In this document: positions 44,919-53,374 of the stretch, one piece after another | Layout of the letters: every line of letters starts with the position of its first letter | How positions within the stretch are numbered: the stretch's first letter is position 1 | Source of the DNA: Paenibacillus spongiae | Lineage (GTDB): Bacteria; Bacillota; Bacilli; Paenibacillales; Paenibacillaceae | Assembly (NCBI RefSeq): GCF_024734895.1 | Contig: NZ_CP091430.1 | Coordinates: 1,025,001 to 1,089,000, forward strand | Reading direction: 5' to 3' | Length of the DNA stretch: 64,000 nucleotides | The notes under the pieces: model-generated | Databases searched by the model: none | Told to the model about the DNA's origin: nothing | What the model saw: only the letters and a program-made list of their open reading frames with translations | Position numbers and translations under genes: made by a program

Positions 44919-45437
44919 GTGATTGCAACAACAATCGACCCGTATATCATCCTGATTGCGGGTCCGCTTGCTATTATTATACTGCTCTCACTGCACTTCA
45001 GATGGCGCGCAAGGGTTCGCAGCGTTCGATATTGGCTTGAAGAAGCGGAGCATCGGCTTGAAGAAGCTGAAAACCTGCTGCCGGATATAGAGGGGATGGC
45101 AACGATCGCTGCAGCGGCTTATTGCCTGAGCAAGCAAGGCGTCCATAAGGATTATCGGTTCGGCAACGAACCGCTGACGGTTCATGTCGGGGGCAAAATA
45201 TTCGCATTCATCGGATCCAGCAGCCTTCTGCTAAAGTGCGATTCTGGCTTGGCCAAGCAGCTTAGGCAGCGGTATGATGCGGTTACTCCCGGATACCATC
45301 TTGACTCCACGCACTGGAATACGGTACGCTGCGACGGCTCGATTCCGGAAGAGGAGTTAAGAGGAATGATTGACCATGCTTACGAGCTGGCTTGCAGGGA
45401 GCGGCCGAAGGAGCAGCGGGACCGGAAGTGCGAGTGA
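44919..45437 (+). CDS. Membrane-anchored MmcQ/YjbR-fold protein
   Basis: A 172-residue protein. An N-terminal hydrophobic segment (about 9-26, IILIAGPLAIIILLSL) precedes a helical linker and a YjbR domain (about 55-165) with KDYRFGNEPLTVHVGGKIFAFI, LLKCD and the AVTPGYHLDSTHWNTV motif. YjbR proteins have a CyaY-like fold and unknown function; some bind DNA. Membrane anchoring is unusual for this family. Start is GTG at 44919 behind AAGGAGAGG. Its C-terminal half is clearly homologous to the next gene. Confidence 0.82.
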   Translation: MIATTIDPYIILIAGPLAIIILLSLHFRWRARVRSVRYWLEEAEHRLEEAENLLPDIEGMATIAAAAYCLSKQGVHKDYRFGNEPLTVHVGGKIFAFIGSSSLLLKCDSGLAKQLRQRYDAVTPGYHLDSTHWNTVRCDGSIPEEELRGMIDHAYELACRERPKEQRDRKCE

Positions 45438-45463
45438 ACGATAAAGAGAGGAGCCTTACCGGC

Positions 45464-45814
45464 ATGGAGATTTTAACGGAATATTGTTCGTGCAAGCCCG
45501 GAGCGGAGCAGACGTATCCGTTCGGGCCGCAGCCGCTGGTGATGAAGGTCGGGGGGAAGATGTTCGCGCTGATTAGCCCGGATCACATCTCCTTGAAATG
45601 CGATCCGGTCATTGCCGAGAATTTGCGCGAGCAGCATGCGGCCGTAACGCCAGGCTATCATCTGAACAAGAAGCATTGGAACACGGTTCATGTGGACGGG
45701 GCTTTGGCTCTTGATGAGCTGACGGATATGATCGACCATTCCTACGAGCTTGTGTTCAAGAGTCTCCCGAAGACGGTGCGCAATCGGCTAGAGCAAGCTT
45801 CCGGTAACGAATGA
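45464..45814 (+). CDS. MmcQ/YjbR family protein
   Basis: A 116-residue YjbR domain protein without membrane segment: TYPFGPQPLVMKVGGKMFALI, SLKCDP and AVTPGYHLNKKHWNTV. It is 27 bases downstream of the membrane-anchored homologue and shares PGYHL..HWNTV, so the two probably arose by duplication. The ATG at 45464 follows AGAGGAGCC. Function is unknown. Confidence 0.85.
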   Translation: MEILTEYCSCKPGAEQTYPFGPQPLVMKVGGKMFALISPDHISLKCDPVIAENLREQHAAVTPGYHLNKKHWNTVHVDGALALDELTDMIDHSYELVFKSLPKTVRNRLEQASGNE

Positions 45815-45898
45815 ACGGAAGAGTGGTGCAGCGGGCGCATCAGGATGATGAAGGCTGAAGCTGCGCCAGACGTTAGCATGAGAGATTGAATGACGCTA

Positions 45899-46681
45899 TT
45901 ACGGACACCAGCCCGGAGGCTGGGAGCAAATGGCGGCGGCAAAGGCAGGATCGTCTCGGGCCAGATCGGAGAAATAGCTGCTGAGCATGTGATTGCCTCC
46001 AACCGAGCCTTTGCGGAAGCTGCGCTGCACATCGCCTTTGACGTGCAAATAATAATACGATTTATCCGTGTTCGGCGACTGATAGACGAGCGGCGGCAGA
46101 TAAGGCACGACATCGAAGTCATTCTGAACGCGGACATGAATCGGCACGATTGCGTTATAATTACGGACAAATTTCGGATCGCCGACCCGCGGCGACGCAT
46201 ACGTATACACGATCAGCTGGTCATGAGACCGGTTCGACGCGACGTCGCAAGCCGCCAGCGTTGCAAGCGCTCCTCCCAAGCTGTGACCGGTGATGAATAA
46301 AGGCTTATCGTTAGGCAGCGCATCGAGCAGCTTGAAGATTCGCTCGCGCGCCGACAGATAGATGTCGGTGAACCCGCGATGGGTTAGACCGCCGCCGCGT
46401 ACCGGCTTGAAGGGCGTCTGCTGGGCAATCAGATCGGATACCCATTCGACGGCCGAGCCTGTTCCGCGGAAGGCCAGGATAGCCGACCGGTCCGATTCCA
46501 GCACGAAGCCGAATGGCACTCTCGCACCGTCGTAGGCCGTCGCGGTGAACGTGCCGACGGTGCGGTACCCTTGGGGCACGAGAAACCACTGTTCGGCGGA
46601 TTCGTATTGCGTATAGGTTTGCCCGCAGACGGCTGCTAGAAATAGGGCCGTCCGGATGTCCATCGTATTCGGTTGATCCAT
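45899..46681 (-). CDS. Lipase class 3 family protein
   Basis: A 260-residue alpha/beta hydrolase. The nucleophile elbow GHSLGG (S134), the Asp in NDFDVVPYLP (about D190) and the His in GGNHMLSSY (H231) give the catalytic triad. FRGTGS forms the oxyanion-side strand. There is no signal peptide, so it may be cytosolic or released by a non-Sec route. Start is ATG at 46681 behind AGGAGG. The neighbouring genes are unrelated. Substrate is unknown (acylglycerol by family). Confidence 0.9.
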   Translation of the reverse strand: MDQPNTMDIRTALFLAAVCGQTYTQYESAEQWFLVPQGYRTVGTFTATAYDGARVPFGFVLESDRSAILAFRGTGSAVEWVSDLIAQQTPFKPVRGGGLTHRGFTDIYLSARERIFKLLDALPNDKPLFITGHSLGGALATLAACDVASNRSHDQLIVYTYASPRVGDPKFVRNYNAIVPIHVRVQNDFDVVPYLPPLVYQSPNTDKSYYYLHVKGDVQRSFRKGSVGGNHMLSSYFSDLARDDPAFAAAICSQPPGWCP

Positions 46682-46824
46682 AAGGGCTGCCTCCTAAAGA
46701 GCGGTCTACTCCAATATATGCGGGAATAGGCCGTTGTGCTTTAGGCATATGGCTCGAAATCTGGGCATATAGCCTAGAACCATCAGGGATTGTTAGGCTC
46801 TTGTCAGGATATTCTCATACATGA

Positions 46825-46865
46825 AAAACGGCAGCCTTCCGAATTGCCGGAAGGCTGCCGTTTAC
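46825..46865. terminator. Strong hairpin, probable terminator
   Basis: AAACGGCAGCCTTCC and GGAAGGCTGCCGTTT form perfect 15-bp arms around GAATTGCC. It lies just 3' of the DUF1328 gene on the minus strand, where its T-rich tail (TTTTTCATG) fits a terminator. Confidence 0.88.
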
Positions 46866-46900
46866 TTATTCGGCCGTTCTTATGCCCCTGTGTTCCCTGG

Positions 46901-47068
46901 TTATAAGGATGAGTCTCGGCGTCCTGTAATAAGAGAGACGATGAACAGAATCAAGAACACGAAGAACAGAATTTTGGCGATGCCCGCGGCTGCGCCAACA
47001 ATGCCTCCGAACCCGAATACAGCTGCAACAATGGCGATAATAAAGAAAATAGCTGCCCATCGTAACAT
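46901..47068 (-). CDS. DUF1328 small membrane protein
   Basis: A 55-residue protein with two hydrophobic segments ([20 protein letters not shown] and [15 protein letters not shown]) and the DUF1328 signature [19 protein letters not shown]. These tiny membrane proteins are often stress-induced. The start is ATG at 47068; a GTG nine bases upstream is possible. It lies opposite the DUF948 gene. Confidence 0.85.
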   Translation of the reverse strand: MLRWAAIFFIIAIVAAVFGFGGIVGAAAGIAKILFFVFLILFIVSLITGRRDSSL

Positions 47069-47201
47069 AACGATCACCAGACCTTTCGATTGGGGATAGA
47101 ACGATTCGCCAGGCGGCAGAAGGTGATGATTTCTCCGGCTGTGAGACGTTCCGTCCTTGCTTGTTCGGACTTTAACCGTTCCGGGAGCGCCTTGAAACAA
47201 C

Positions 47202-47227
47202 GATTCAAAACGCCTTCAGGCGGGTAA
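47202..47227 (+). promoter_or_regulatory. Candidate sigma-B promoter of the DUF948 gene
   Basis: GATTCA and GGGTAA are separated by 14 bp, a fair match to the sigma-B consensus GTTTAA-N12-15-GGGTAT. It lies 48 bp before the start codon; the Bacillus subtilis relative ytxG belongs to the sigma-B regulon. Confidence 0.5.
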
Positions 47228-47274
47228 CGAATACAGAACCTGCAAGATTCGTTAAACAAGATGGAGGGCTGCCG

Positions 47275-47850
47275 ATGTTGTTTGAAATAGCGATGCTTAT
47301 CATTGGATTATCCGTAGCCGCGTTAGTCGTATTCCTGATCCAGACGCTCAAGAAGATGCAAACCTCGCTCGACGCAGCAACCCGAACGATGACCGAGGTG
47401 CAGCAGGTGGTGCAAACGGTGAAAGGCGATGTCGGGGAAATCGTCAACAGCGCCAAACGCATCGCCGATCAAGCCGAAGGGAAGCTGACGGCAATCGACC
47501 CGCTCGTGGAGACCGTTCGCGAAACAGGCGAGGTGTTGCATGAAGTCGCCAGCGTCGCGCATAACTTCTCTTCGCTTTGGACCGATCGGCTGAAGCGCCG
47601 CGCGGAAGCGGCTGCCGCGAAGCAGCAGGCGAAGGATGCGCGTGAACAAGCGGCTTCCGCAAGCATGCAAGCTTACGCAGCAGACGATATGCCGGAGATC
47701 GGCATGGGTGCGGGTCATGACCGCTTGCAAGTTCCGCATCACAATACCGTAGAACCGGAGCACGCGGGTAAGACTGGCTTTTCTCCGTCTTGGCTCGATT
47801 GGATGGAGACCGGCGTGAGAGTGGCGCGCGTAATTGCGAATCAGCGCTAG
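47275..47850 (+). CDS. DUF948 (YtxG-like) membrane protein
   Basis: A 191-residue protein with an N-terminal transmembrane helix (about 3-23, EIAMLIIGLSVAALVVFLI) and the DUF948 helix (MTEVQQVVQTVKGDVGEIVN), then a coiled-coil stretch and a polar C-terminal tail. The relative YtxG is a general stress protein. The start ATG at 47275 follows ATGGAGGG. A sigma-B-like promoter is upstream and the sigB locus is 3 kb away. Confidence 0.82.
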   Translation: MLFEIAMLIIGLSVAALVVFLIQTLKKMQTSLDAATRTMTEVQQVVQTVKGDVGEIVNSAKRIADQAEGKLTAIDPLVETVRETGEVLHEVASVAHNFSSLWTDRLKRRAEAAAAKQQAKDAREQAASASMQAYAADDMPEIGMGAGHDRLQVPHHNTVEPEHAGKTGFSPSWLDWMETGVRVARVIANQR

Positions 47851-47937
47851 CGAAAGGCGGGCGCGGCAAGGTAATATAGGAGAAGAATTCATGAAATGAT
47901 GATGTCAAAAGAAGATCGCATGGCTAGGAGATGGAAG

Positions 47938-49098
47938 ATGCGTATTGCAGTCGTGGATGATAACCCCATGAATGTTACCGTCGTGCAGGAAATATTGAAA
48001 CGGGCCGGTTATACCGATATTGTCGCCGCATCGTCCGGAGTCGAGCTGTTCGGACAGCTCGGATTGACGAGTCAAGGCGCGGAGTCGGAAGGAGGCCCTG
48101 CTCCACACGGCAATGTCGACCTTATCTTGATGGATATGATGATGCCGGGGATTGACGGAATCTCCGCATGCCGTGCCATTTCACAGTCCGCACGGCTGCG
48201 GGACATCCCGATCATCATGGTAACGGCGATCGGCGATTCGAAGAAGCTGGCCGAAGCGCTCGATGCGGGCGCTATCGACTATGTTACGAAGCCGATCAAT
48301 CGAATCGAGCTGTTGGCGCGTATTCGCGTCGCGCTTCGGCTTAAGGAGCAGAAGGATTGGCATAAGGAGCGCGACCGCCGCGTCCGGGAGGAGCTTCAGC
48401 TTGCCCGTGAGGTGCAGAGCGCCGTTCTGCCGCAGTCGGTCGAGGATGAGGGTATCCGCATCAATGCCGTGTACCGTCCGTCGGAGGAGCTGTCGGGCGA
48501 TCTGTATGCCTGGCACCGGATCGACGATCACCGTTATGGCGTTGCCGTCATTGATGCGATGGGACATGGCATATCGTCTTCGCTGGTGTGTATGTTCATC
48601 GCCTCGGTATTGAAGGAAGCCATGACCAAGATGGTGGATCCGAAGCGTGTGGTCCGTGAGCTGAACCGCCGCTCCCAGCAGCTGCAGTTTGCCGATCAGC
48701 TGATTCAGTACTACTTTACGGGCTTGTATATGGTCGTCGATCTGGAGAAAGGCACGATCGACTATGTCAATGCGGGCCATCCGCCGGGCATGCTTATCCG
48801 GGAGGACGAAGGCGTCGTTGCATTCGAACGGGGCGGAGTTGCGATTGGCCTGTTCGATGACATTGCCGTAGAGAAGCATACGCTGAATATTCGCTCTGGC
48901 GACCGGATCGTGCTGATCACAGACGGGATACTGGATCTGGTCGGTACCGAGGATGAAGACCAGATGCTGCGGCTTACGGAGGCATTGCGGCCGTTCGGCA
49001 GCAGCTTGCCGCAGGAAGAACTAGAGGCGTCGCTGTTTCGCGAGGATAATTCGAACCGGCAGGACGACCGGTGTCTGGTCATGATCGACATTCGATAG
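47938..49098 (+). CDS. Response regulator-PP2C phosphatase (RsbU/SpoIIE type)
   Basis: A 386-residue protein. A receiver domain (about 1-130) shows acidic VVDDN, the phosphorylation Asp66 in LMDMMMPG, and the TK and K motifs (VTAIGDSKK; DYVTKPINR). A helical linker with LQLAREVQSAVLPQ leads to a SpoIIE-type PP2C domain (about 170-386) with SGDLYAWHRID, DAMGHGISS and LITDGILDL. This is the layout of sigma-B-pathway phosphatases that dephosphorylate RsbV. Start is ATG at 47938 behind TAGGAGATGG; three ATGs at 47896 lie upstream with a poorer site. rsbV-rsbW-sigB lie 2 kb away on the other strand. Confidence 0.88.
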   Translation: MRIAVVDDNPMNVTVVQEILKRAGYTDIVAASSGVELFGQLGLTSQGAESEGGPAPHGNVDLILMDMMMPGIDGISACRAISQSARLRDIPIIMVTAIGDSKKLAEALDAGAIDYVTKPINRIELLARIRVALRLKEQKDWHKERDRRVREELQLAREVQSAVLPQSVEDEGIRINAVYRPSEELSGDLYAWHRIDDHRYGVAVIDAMGHGISSSLVCMFIASVLKEAMTKMVDPKRVVRELNRRSQQLQFADQLIQYYFTGLYMVVDLEKGTIDYVNAGHPPGMLIREDEGVVAFERGGVAIGLFDDIAVEKHTLNIRSGDRIVLITDGILDLVGTEDEDQMLRLTEALRPFGSSLPQEELEASLFREDNSNRQDDRCLVMIDIR

Positions 49099-49301
49099 AT
49101 GGAACGAATGAATAGGATACAAGCCGCTGCGCAGGCAGAATGTTCTTCCGATCGCTGTTGTTCCCGGACTTCCTGGAATGATATCTATAGGTTGGAATCC
49201 GGGAACAAAGGCGACCGCTAACGCTTCTTCAGAATCATTCTTCCTGCTCCGCTCGTCGTATCTTCATTCGTTCCAGCCATACCGCTTTCTTGCAAGTAAT
49301 G

Positions 49302-49373
49302 AAAAAGGGAAATGCCACCCGGGATGAAGCCGTTTCGCTTCGTGGTCATCCGGGAGGTGCATTTCCCTTTTTG
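49302..49373. terminator. Long bidirectional hairpin between the phosphatase and corA
   Basis: AAAAAGGGAAATGC...CCCGG pairs with CCGGG...GCATTTCCCTTTTT across a large loop. It overlaps the last codons of corA and has A/T runs on both ends. The gap 49099-49301 holds nothing else that I can identify. Confidence 0.8.
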
Positions 49374-50551
49374 CGCTTATTCGGAGAGGGCTCCGTCCGG
49401 TTCGATCCGCCTCGGCCGCTGCGGCGGCGCTTCTTCGAAGGCAAGGCCGAGGCGGCATGCGCCTGCTTCCCCTTGAGCAGATCGCCCGTCCAGCCCTTAT
49501 TCCACAGCCACCAGTAGATGATGAGCGTGGCGACAATAACGACCAGACACATGGCCACGAATCCCCATGGTTCCATGGTCCATGGAAGCCGGGTGAAATT
49601 CATTCCCCACAGCGCCCCTACGACGGTTGCCGGCGTGAATAAGGCGGTGAATATCGTGAGCGTCTTCATGATGTCATTGCCCCGGAAGGTAGAGATCGCG
49701 TCGTCCATCGTGAGCAGCGTATCGATCTCCATCGCATAATGCACGAGGAGCGATTCGATGCGGTCGAGCTTATGTTCGATGCGTTTGAAATCTTCTTGAT
49801 TACTCAGCGTTTCCAGAAAAGCTTCCTTGGCCGCTCCTTGAATTTCGCGGATCGGTATAAACAGATGATTCCAATGGAGCAGATCGTAGCGCCGTTCGAA
49901 TATCGTGTTCATCAGCCCGGTCCGGTTGCGGTACCGCATAATCTCTTCCAGCTCGCCAAGCCGCTTCTCGAAGCCGTCTAAGCCGGCATGAAAGTTCTCC
50001 AAGATACAGCTGATCATGATGAAGAACGCTTCCGGCGACGATTGGCAGCGGTCCAGCTTCTCCTTCCAGGGATCGGCCTGGAGGCGGACGGACAGCCTCA
50101 GATCGGTCTGGAGCGTCACAAGCTTCTTGCGGGTCATCCAGAAGTGAAGCGGGATAATATCCTGCTGGTCATTCGAAGCTTGGAAGAGCAGTGTCCCGTA
50201 CATCACGGGTTCTCCGCCGGGAAGCTCCGAGACCGATATATGATTGTGATTGCAGTCCTCGGACTCATGAAGCCAATGGATAAGCTCGGGATGAGCTCTC
50301 TTGAAGGCATCGCGTACTTCGGACGGGTCTTGTGGAATATCGATGTCCTCGCCGCCGGTTGATTCGTTCGCGGCATGCTGGAGAGGCGTTGCGATTTCGT
50401 TCATCCGATAGCCGGTCTGCGCATGGGCAGCGGGAGGCTGCGAATTAGCGGCCGATTGTCGGCGGCGGCCTAAACGGATTGGTTCCGGCCGTTGGTTATG
50501 GAGCACGTGCCACTCCCATTGGGAAGGAAACCGCAGCATCCGGTGCATCAT
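49346..50551 (-). CDS. CorA-family divalent metal transporter
   Basis: A 401-residue CorA-type channel. A long acidic/helical cytosolic domain (about 70-310) ends in two transmembrane helices (about 320-370) with the selectivity motif WGMNF. After the second helix there is an unusual basic tail (about 375-401) with KKRRRSGRGGS and PNKRKKG. The N-terminal 45 residues are also extra. Mg2+ is the usual substrate of the family; Zn or other ions are possible. Start is ATG at 50551 behind AGGAGG. Confidence 0.87.
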   Translation of the reverse strand: MMHRMLRFPSQWEWHVLHNQRPEPIRLGRRRQSAANSQPPAAHAQTGYRMNEIATPLQHAANESTGGEDIDIPQDPSEVRDAFKRAHPELIHWLHESEDCNHNHISVSELPGGEPVMYGTLLFQASNDQQDIIPLHFWMTRKKLVTLQTDLRLSVRLQADPWKEKLDRCQSSPEAFFIMISCILENFHAGLDGFEKRLGELEEIMRYRNRTGLMNTIFERRYDLLHWNHLFIPIREIQGAAKEAFLETLSNQEDFKRIEHKLDRIESLLVHYAMEIDTLLTMDDAISTFRGNDIMKTLTIFTALFTPATVVGALWGMNFTRLPWTMEPWGFVAMCLVVIVATLIIYWWLWNKGWTGDLLKGKQAHAASALPSKKRRRSGRGGSNRTEPSPNKRKKGNAPPG

Positions 50552-50648
50552 ATCGTCGGTCCTCCTGATCTACTTACACTCGGGGGGTTGTTCATTGCTA
50601 CCATCATAACGCGAACACGGTTCTTGCACAACCTGGGCCGCATAGGAA

Positions 50649-50689
50649 AAGCACGCCTTGCCCGGATAGATCCGAACTGGACGTGCTCA
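50649..50689 (-). terminator. Terminator of the rsbVW-sigB operon
   Basis: On the minus strand GAGCACGTCC and GGCGTGCT form a stem followed by TTTTCC, ten bases after the sigB stop. Confidence 0.7.
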
Positions 50690-50697
50690 TGTCACAG

Positions 50698-51483
50698 CTA
50701 GTATACATCTTCTTCGCCGTCATGGCTCTCGCTTAGCAGCTGCTTCAGCTTCTCGATCGCCCGTCGTTGAATACGGGAAATACTCATCTGCGAGACGCCC
50801 AGATTATCGGCGATCGTCCGCTGTGGAAGCCCTTCCTGATAAACAAGGAGAAGGACCTGCTGCTCCTGCGGCTTCAGCTTGGACATAGCGGCTTGAAGAT
50901 CCAGCTTCTTGTCGACCGTCTCAAAATCATCGGCGGGAGAGCCGATCAGATCGCCCAAGGTCGTCGTATTCTCTTCCTCGGAGATCGGCGTGTCGAGCGA
51001 AACGTAATGATACAGCTCGCGTCCTGCCAAAATCTCGGTCGTTTCCTCGACGGAGAGCTCCATGTAAGCGGCGATTTCTTCTACGCGGGGCGACCGTTCG
51101 AGCTGGACCGTCAGGTCGTCGACCGCTTGCTGGACGGCAATTCCCTTCTCCTTGATGCGGCGCGGCACCTGAACATACCAGGATTTATCCCGCAAATAGT
51201 TTTTCATATGACCGATGATGCTCTTCATGGCATAGGGTTCGAATTGAACGCCTAAATTGGTATCGAATTGCCGGAATAGGCGGATGAGCGCAATCTGACC
51301 CACTTGCATCAGATCTTCATACAAATCAGGGCGATTACGCGAAATTTTACCGGCCGCCATTCGGACCATCGGCTCATATTGCTCGATTAGCAGGGCAGCC
51401 GTATCGTTGTTGGGGTTATTCTGGTAGATCAGAATAAGCTCCGCATTCGATGCCGGGGACTGCTTGGCCGGTTGTACATTCAT
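50698..51483 (-). CDS. sigB: RNA polymerase general stress sigma factor
   Basis: A 261-residue sigma-70 group 3 factor of the sigB/sigF type. Region 2 is at about residues 35-105 (YEDLMQVGQIALIRL, YAMKSIIGHMKNYLRDK), region 3 follows with VPRRIKEKG, and region 4 (LPQRTIADNLGVSQMSISRI) is near the end. It is last in the operon rsbV-rsbW-sigB and overlaps rsbW by four bases. Location beside rsbV and rsbW rather than spoIIAA/AB, and sigma-B-type promoters upstream, support the SigB call; a SigF-like origin is the alternative. Confidence 0.88.
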   Translation of the reverse strand: MNVQPAKQSPASNAELILIYQNNPNNDTAALLIEQYEPMVRMAAGKISRNRPDLYEDLMQVGQIALIRLFRQFDTNLGVQFEPYAMKSIIGHMKNYLRDKSWYVQVPRRIKEKGIAVQQAVDDLTVQLERSPRVEEIAAYMELSVEETTEILAGRELYHYVSLDTPISEEENTTTLGDLIGSPADDFETVDKKLDLQAAMSKLKPQEQQVLLLVYQEGLPQRTIADNLGVSQMSISRIQRRAIEKLKQLLSESHDGEEDVY

Positions 51484-51959
51484 GCCATCTCACCACTTCG
51501 GACCAGACGTTTGGTTAAGACCACTTCAGTCCCTATATCGCTGTTGACTTGAACCTGGTCCATAAGAGCCTGCATCAAATAAAGCCCGAGTCCTCCTGCC
51601 TGCAGCTCGTCGACCGACTTGCCGTGCAGCGGCTCGGCCTTGCGGGCTGCAGCCGCAGCGTCGAAGCTGCGGCCGTCGTCCTTGACGATAATGGAGAGCG
51701 CGTCGGCCTGCTTGACAAAACGAACCTCGATCCGGGGCTCGACCTCCAGCGCGGATGTGGTTGAACCATGAGGCAAATCTCCGTAAGCGTACAACACAGC
51801 GTTATTGCAAGCTTCGGATACAGCGACCTTCATGTCTTCGATTTCTTCATATGAAAATCCGATTTTGACGGCTAGCCCATAGAGCGTGAGCCGAACCAAA
51901 TCGATATATTCTGCGGATGCCGGGACCTGCAGCAATACGACCTCTTCATTTTCCTTCAT
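51480..51959 (-). CDS. rsbW: Anti-sigma-B factor, serine kinase
   Basis: A 159-residue GHKL kinase. N-box AVSEACNNAVLYAY (about 46-59), G1 motif VKDDGRSFD and G2 motif AGGLGLYLMQAL are present. RsbW binds SigB and phosphorylates the anti-anti-sigma factor RsbV. It overlaps sigB by four bases and is 30 bp from rsbV. Confidence 0.9.
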   Translation of the reverse strand: MKENEEVVLLQVPASAEYIDLVRLTLYGLAVKIGFSYEEIEDMKVAVSEACNNAVLYAYGDLPHGSTTSALEVEPRIEVRFVKQADALSIIVKDDGRSFDAAAAARKAEPLHGKSVDELQAGGLGLYLMQALMDQVQVNSDIGTEVVLTKRLVRSGEMA

Positions 51960-51989
51960 GGCGTAGTCTCGTTCCTTTCTTCGTCAAAA

Positions 51990-52316
51990 TCAGGCTTGCT
52001 GCTTCAGCAAAAAGTTTGTAATGCCCGTCATATCGAACAGCTTGCGAATATTCGGCGGGATGGCTTCTACGGCGAATGGGGCGTTGTTGGCATGCCGTGC
52101 CTTCAAGATAGAAACGAGGATGCCTATGCCGGTACTGTCCACATACCGCAGATCGCGCAGATTAATAATGAGCTCGCGGTCGGATAATTCGACGAGGGTC
52201 GTCATTGCGGCCCGCATCTGAGCGGCCGATTCCAAATCGAGCTCGCCTCCGACATACACGATGCATTTACCTTCTTTATTCTCTGTTCGCAAAAATAATT
52301 TATCGGTTTGCTTCAT
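51990..52316 (-). CDS. rsbV: Anti-anti-sigma factor
   Basis: A 108-residue STAS-domain protein. The phosphorylatable Ser is in RYVDSTGIGILV. When dephosphorylated by the PP2C phosphatase it binds RsbW and frees SigB. It is the first gene of the operon and starts 77 bases after a sigma-B-type promoter. Confidence 0.9.
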   Translation of the reverse strand: MKQTDKLFLRTENKEGKCIVYVGGELDLESAAQMRAAMTTLVELSDRELIINLRDLRYVDSTGIGILVSILKARHANNAPFAVEAIPPNIRKLFDMTGITNFLLKQQA

Positions 52317-52392
52317 GACGTCCTCTCCCGTTTCTAAAAAGTAATTGCGAGGTCAATTAAGAAAGTTCATGCAGGTTCTCTGATATCGTTAT

Positions 52393-52418
52393 TTACCCAC
52401 AGCCAATCGGATTGAAAC
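52393..52418 (-). promoter_or_regulatory. Sigma-B-type promoter of rsbVW-sigB
   Basis: Read on the minus strand: GTTTCA-N14-GGGTAA. This matches the sigma-B consensus GTTTAA/GGGTAT at five of six positions in each box. It would make the operon autoregulated. Confidence 0.75.
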
Positions 52419-52459
52419 AAGGATAGGAACCAGGGCGGATGCGGAAATTATTGTACCCG

Positions 52460-52484
52460 ATTTAATCTTCCATTAACAGGGTAT
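52460..52484 (+). promoter_or_regulatory. Sigma-B-type promoter of the general stress gene
   Basis: ATTTAA-N13-GGGTAT, with a perfect -10 box. It is divergent from the rsbV promoter, only 42 bp away, and lies 83 bp before the start of the general stress gene. Confidence 0.75.
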
Positions 52485-52566
52485 ACCAACCTTACACGGC
52501 GCTTTCGGACCTCTTGCGGACCGAAGGATTGGACATGTGCGCTTATCGAACAGGAGGCGATTCAAG

Positions 52567-53085
52567 ATGGCATACAAGCTGGGGTTATTCAGGCATCAGC
52601 AGCAGGTGATCGATGCGGTGCAGGAGCTGGAGAAGGAAGGGTTCACGAAGCGCGAGCTGCAGGTGTTTGTCAAAGGCAGCGAGCACTCTCGGCGCATTGA
52701 AGCGGAGACCGGGGTGGATGCGGACGAATTGAACGAAATGACGGATATGAGGGGCGATGGCGGCATCGTCGTGGTTCCGGCCGGTATCGCAAGCGGAAGC
52801 GGCCCGGCGGCGGGAGGCTTCACGGGGACGGCCTTTGGAGACCGCGCAGCCGGCATAGTGGCAGGCGATATCTGGGGGGACGGCAGTGCGATGGGGGAAG
52901 CGCTGCGCTGGCTGGGTCTGGACGACGACGACGCGAAGGAGTGCCGTAACGCCATTGCCGAAGGCTGGCTTGTCCTGATGGTTGAGACCAGCGAAGACCG
53001 CTCGGACGGCGGACCGGACCTCGGTCCGGCAGGCCCTGCCGAGGCCGTATTCCGGCGCTGCGGAGCTGAACGTATCCTGGGGTAG
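52567..53085 (+). CDS. General stress protein, YflT/GSP17M-type domain
   Basis: A 172-residue protein. The N-terminal domain (about 5-65, FRHQQQVIDAVQELEKEGFT and KRELQVFVKGSEHSR) matches the GSP17M/YflT stress domain. A Gly-rich middle (GGIVVVPAGIASGSGPAAGG) is followed by a segment with LGLDDDDAKECRNAIAEGW and VLMVETSED, giving a split-domain look. Members are cytosolic, of unknown function, and sigma-B-induced. The ATG at 52567 follows AGGAGG; a sigma-B-type promoter is upstream. Confidence 0.8.
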   Translation: MAYKLGLFRHQQQVIDAVQELEKEGFTKRELQVFVKGSEHSRRIEAETGVDADELNEMTDMRGDGGIVVVPAGIASGSGPAAGGFTGTAFGDRAAGIVAGDIWGDGSAMGEALRWLGLDDDDAKECRNAIAEGWLVLMVETSEDRSDGGPDLGPAGPAEAVFRRCGAERILG

Positions 53086-53201
53086 CAGCGGGAACATGGC
53101 ACTGCGCATACCAGCTCTATAAGGGCGGCCTCGCATTTGTGCGCAGAGCTTACGGACATAGGTTGCGTGATTGGAAGCATTCGCGCCGTATTCTGTGGAC
53201 T

Positions 53202-53338
53202 GCGGACATGAGTTCCGTTATTGGCTACAGACGAAACCGGACATTGATGCTCATATAACGGCTTTCATGTCCGCAGGCACGCACAGAAGCCGCGTGAAAT
53301 CTGAAATAACGGAACCATTGTCCGTCCGCACATATGTC
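53202..53338. repeat. Inverted repeat cluster with CGGACAT...CCGTTAT cores
   Basis: GCGGACATGAGTTCCGTTATT at 53202 and AATAACGGAACCATTGTCCG at 53305 are inverted copies. A third, related core is at 53238 (CGGACATTGATGCTC then ATAACGG) and a fourth partial one at about 53262 (TTTCATGTCCGC). The stretch from 53086 to 53374 has these repeats and no gene that I can support. Confidence 0.55.
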
Positions 53339-53374
53339 GGTCGCTTGCAACGTTGACAGCATGAAAGCAGGAAG

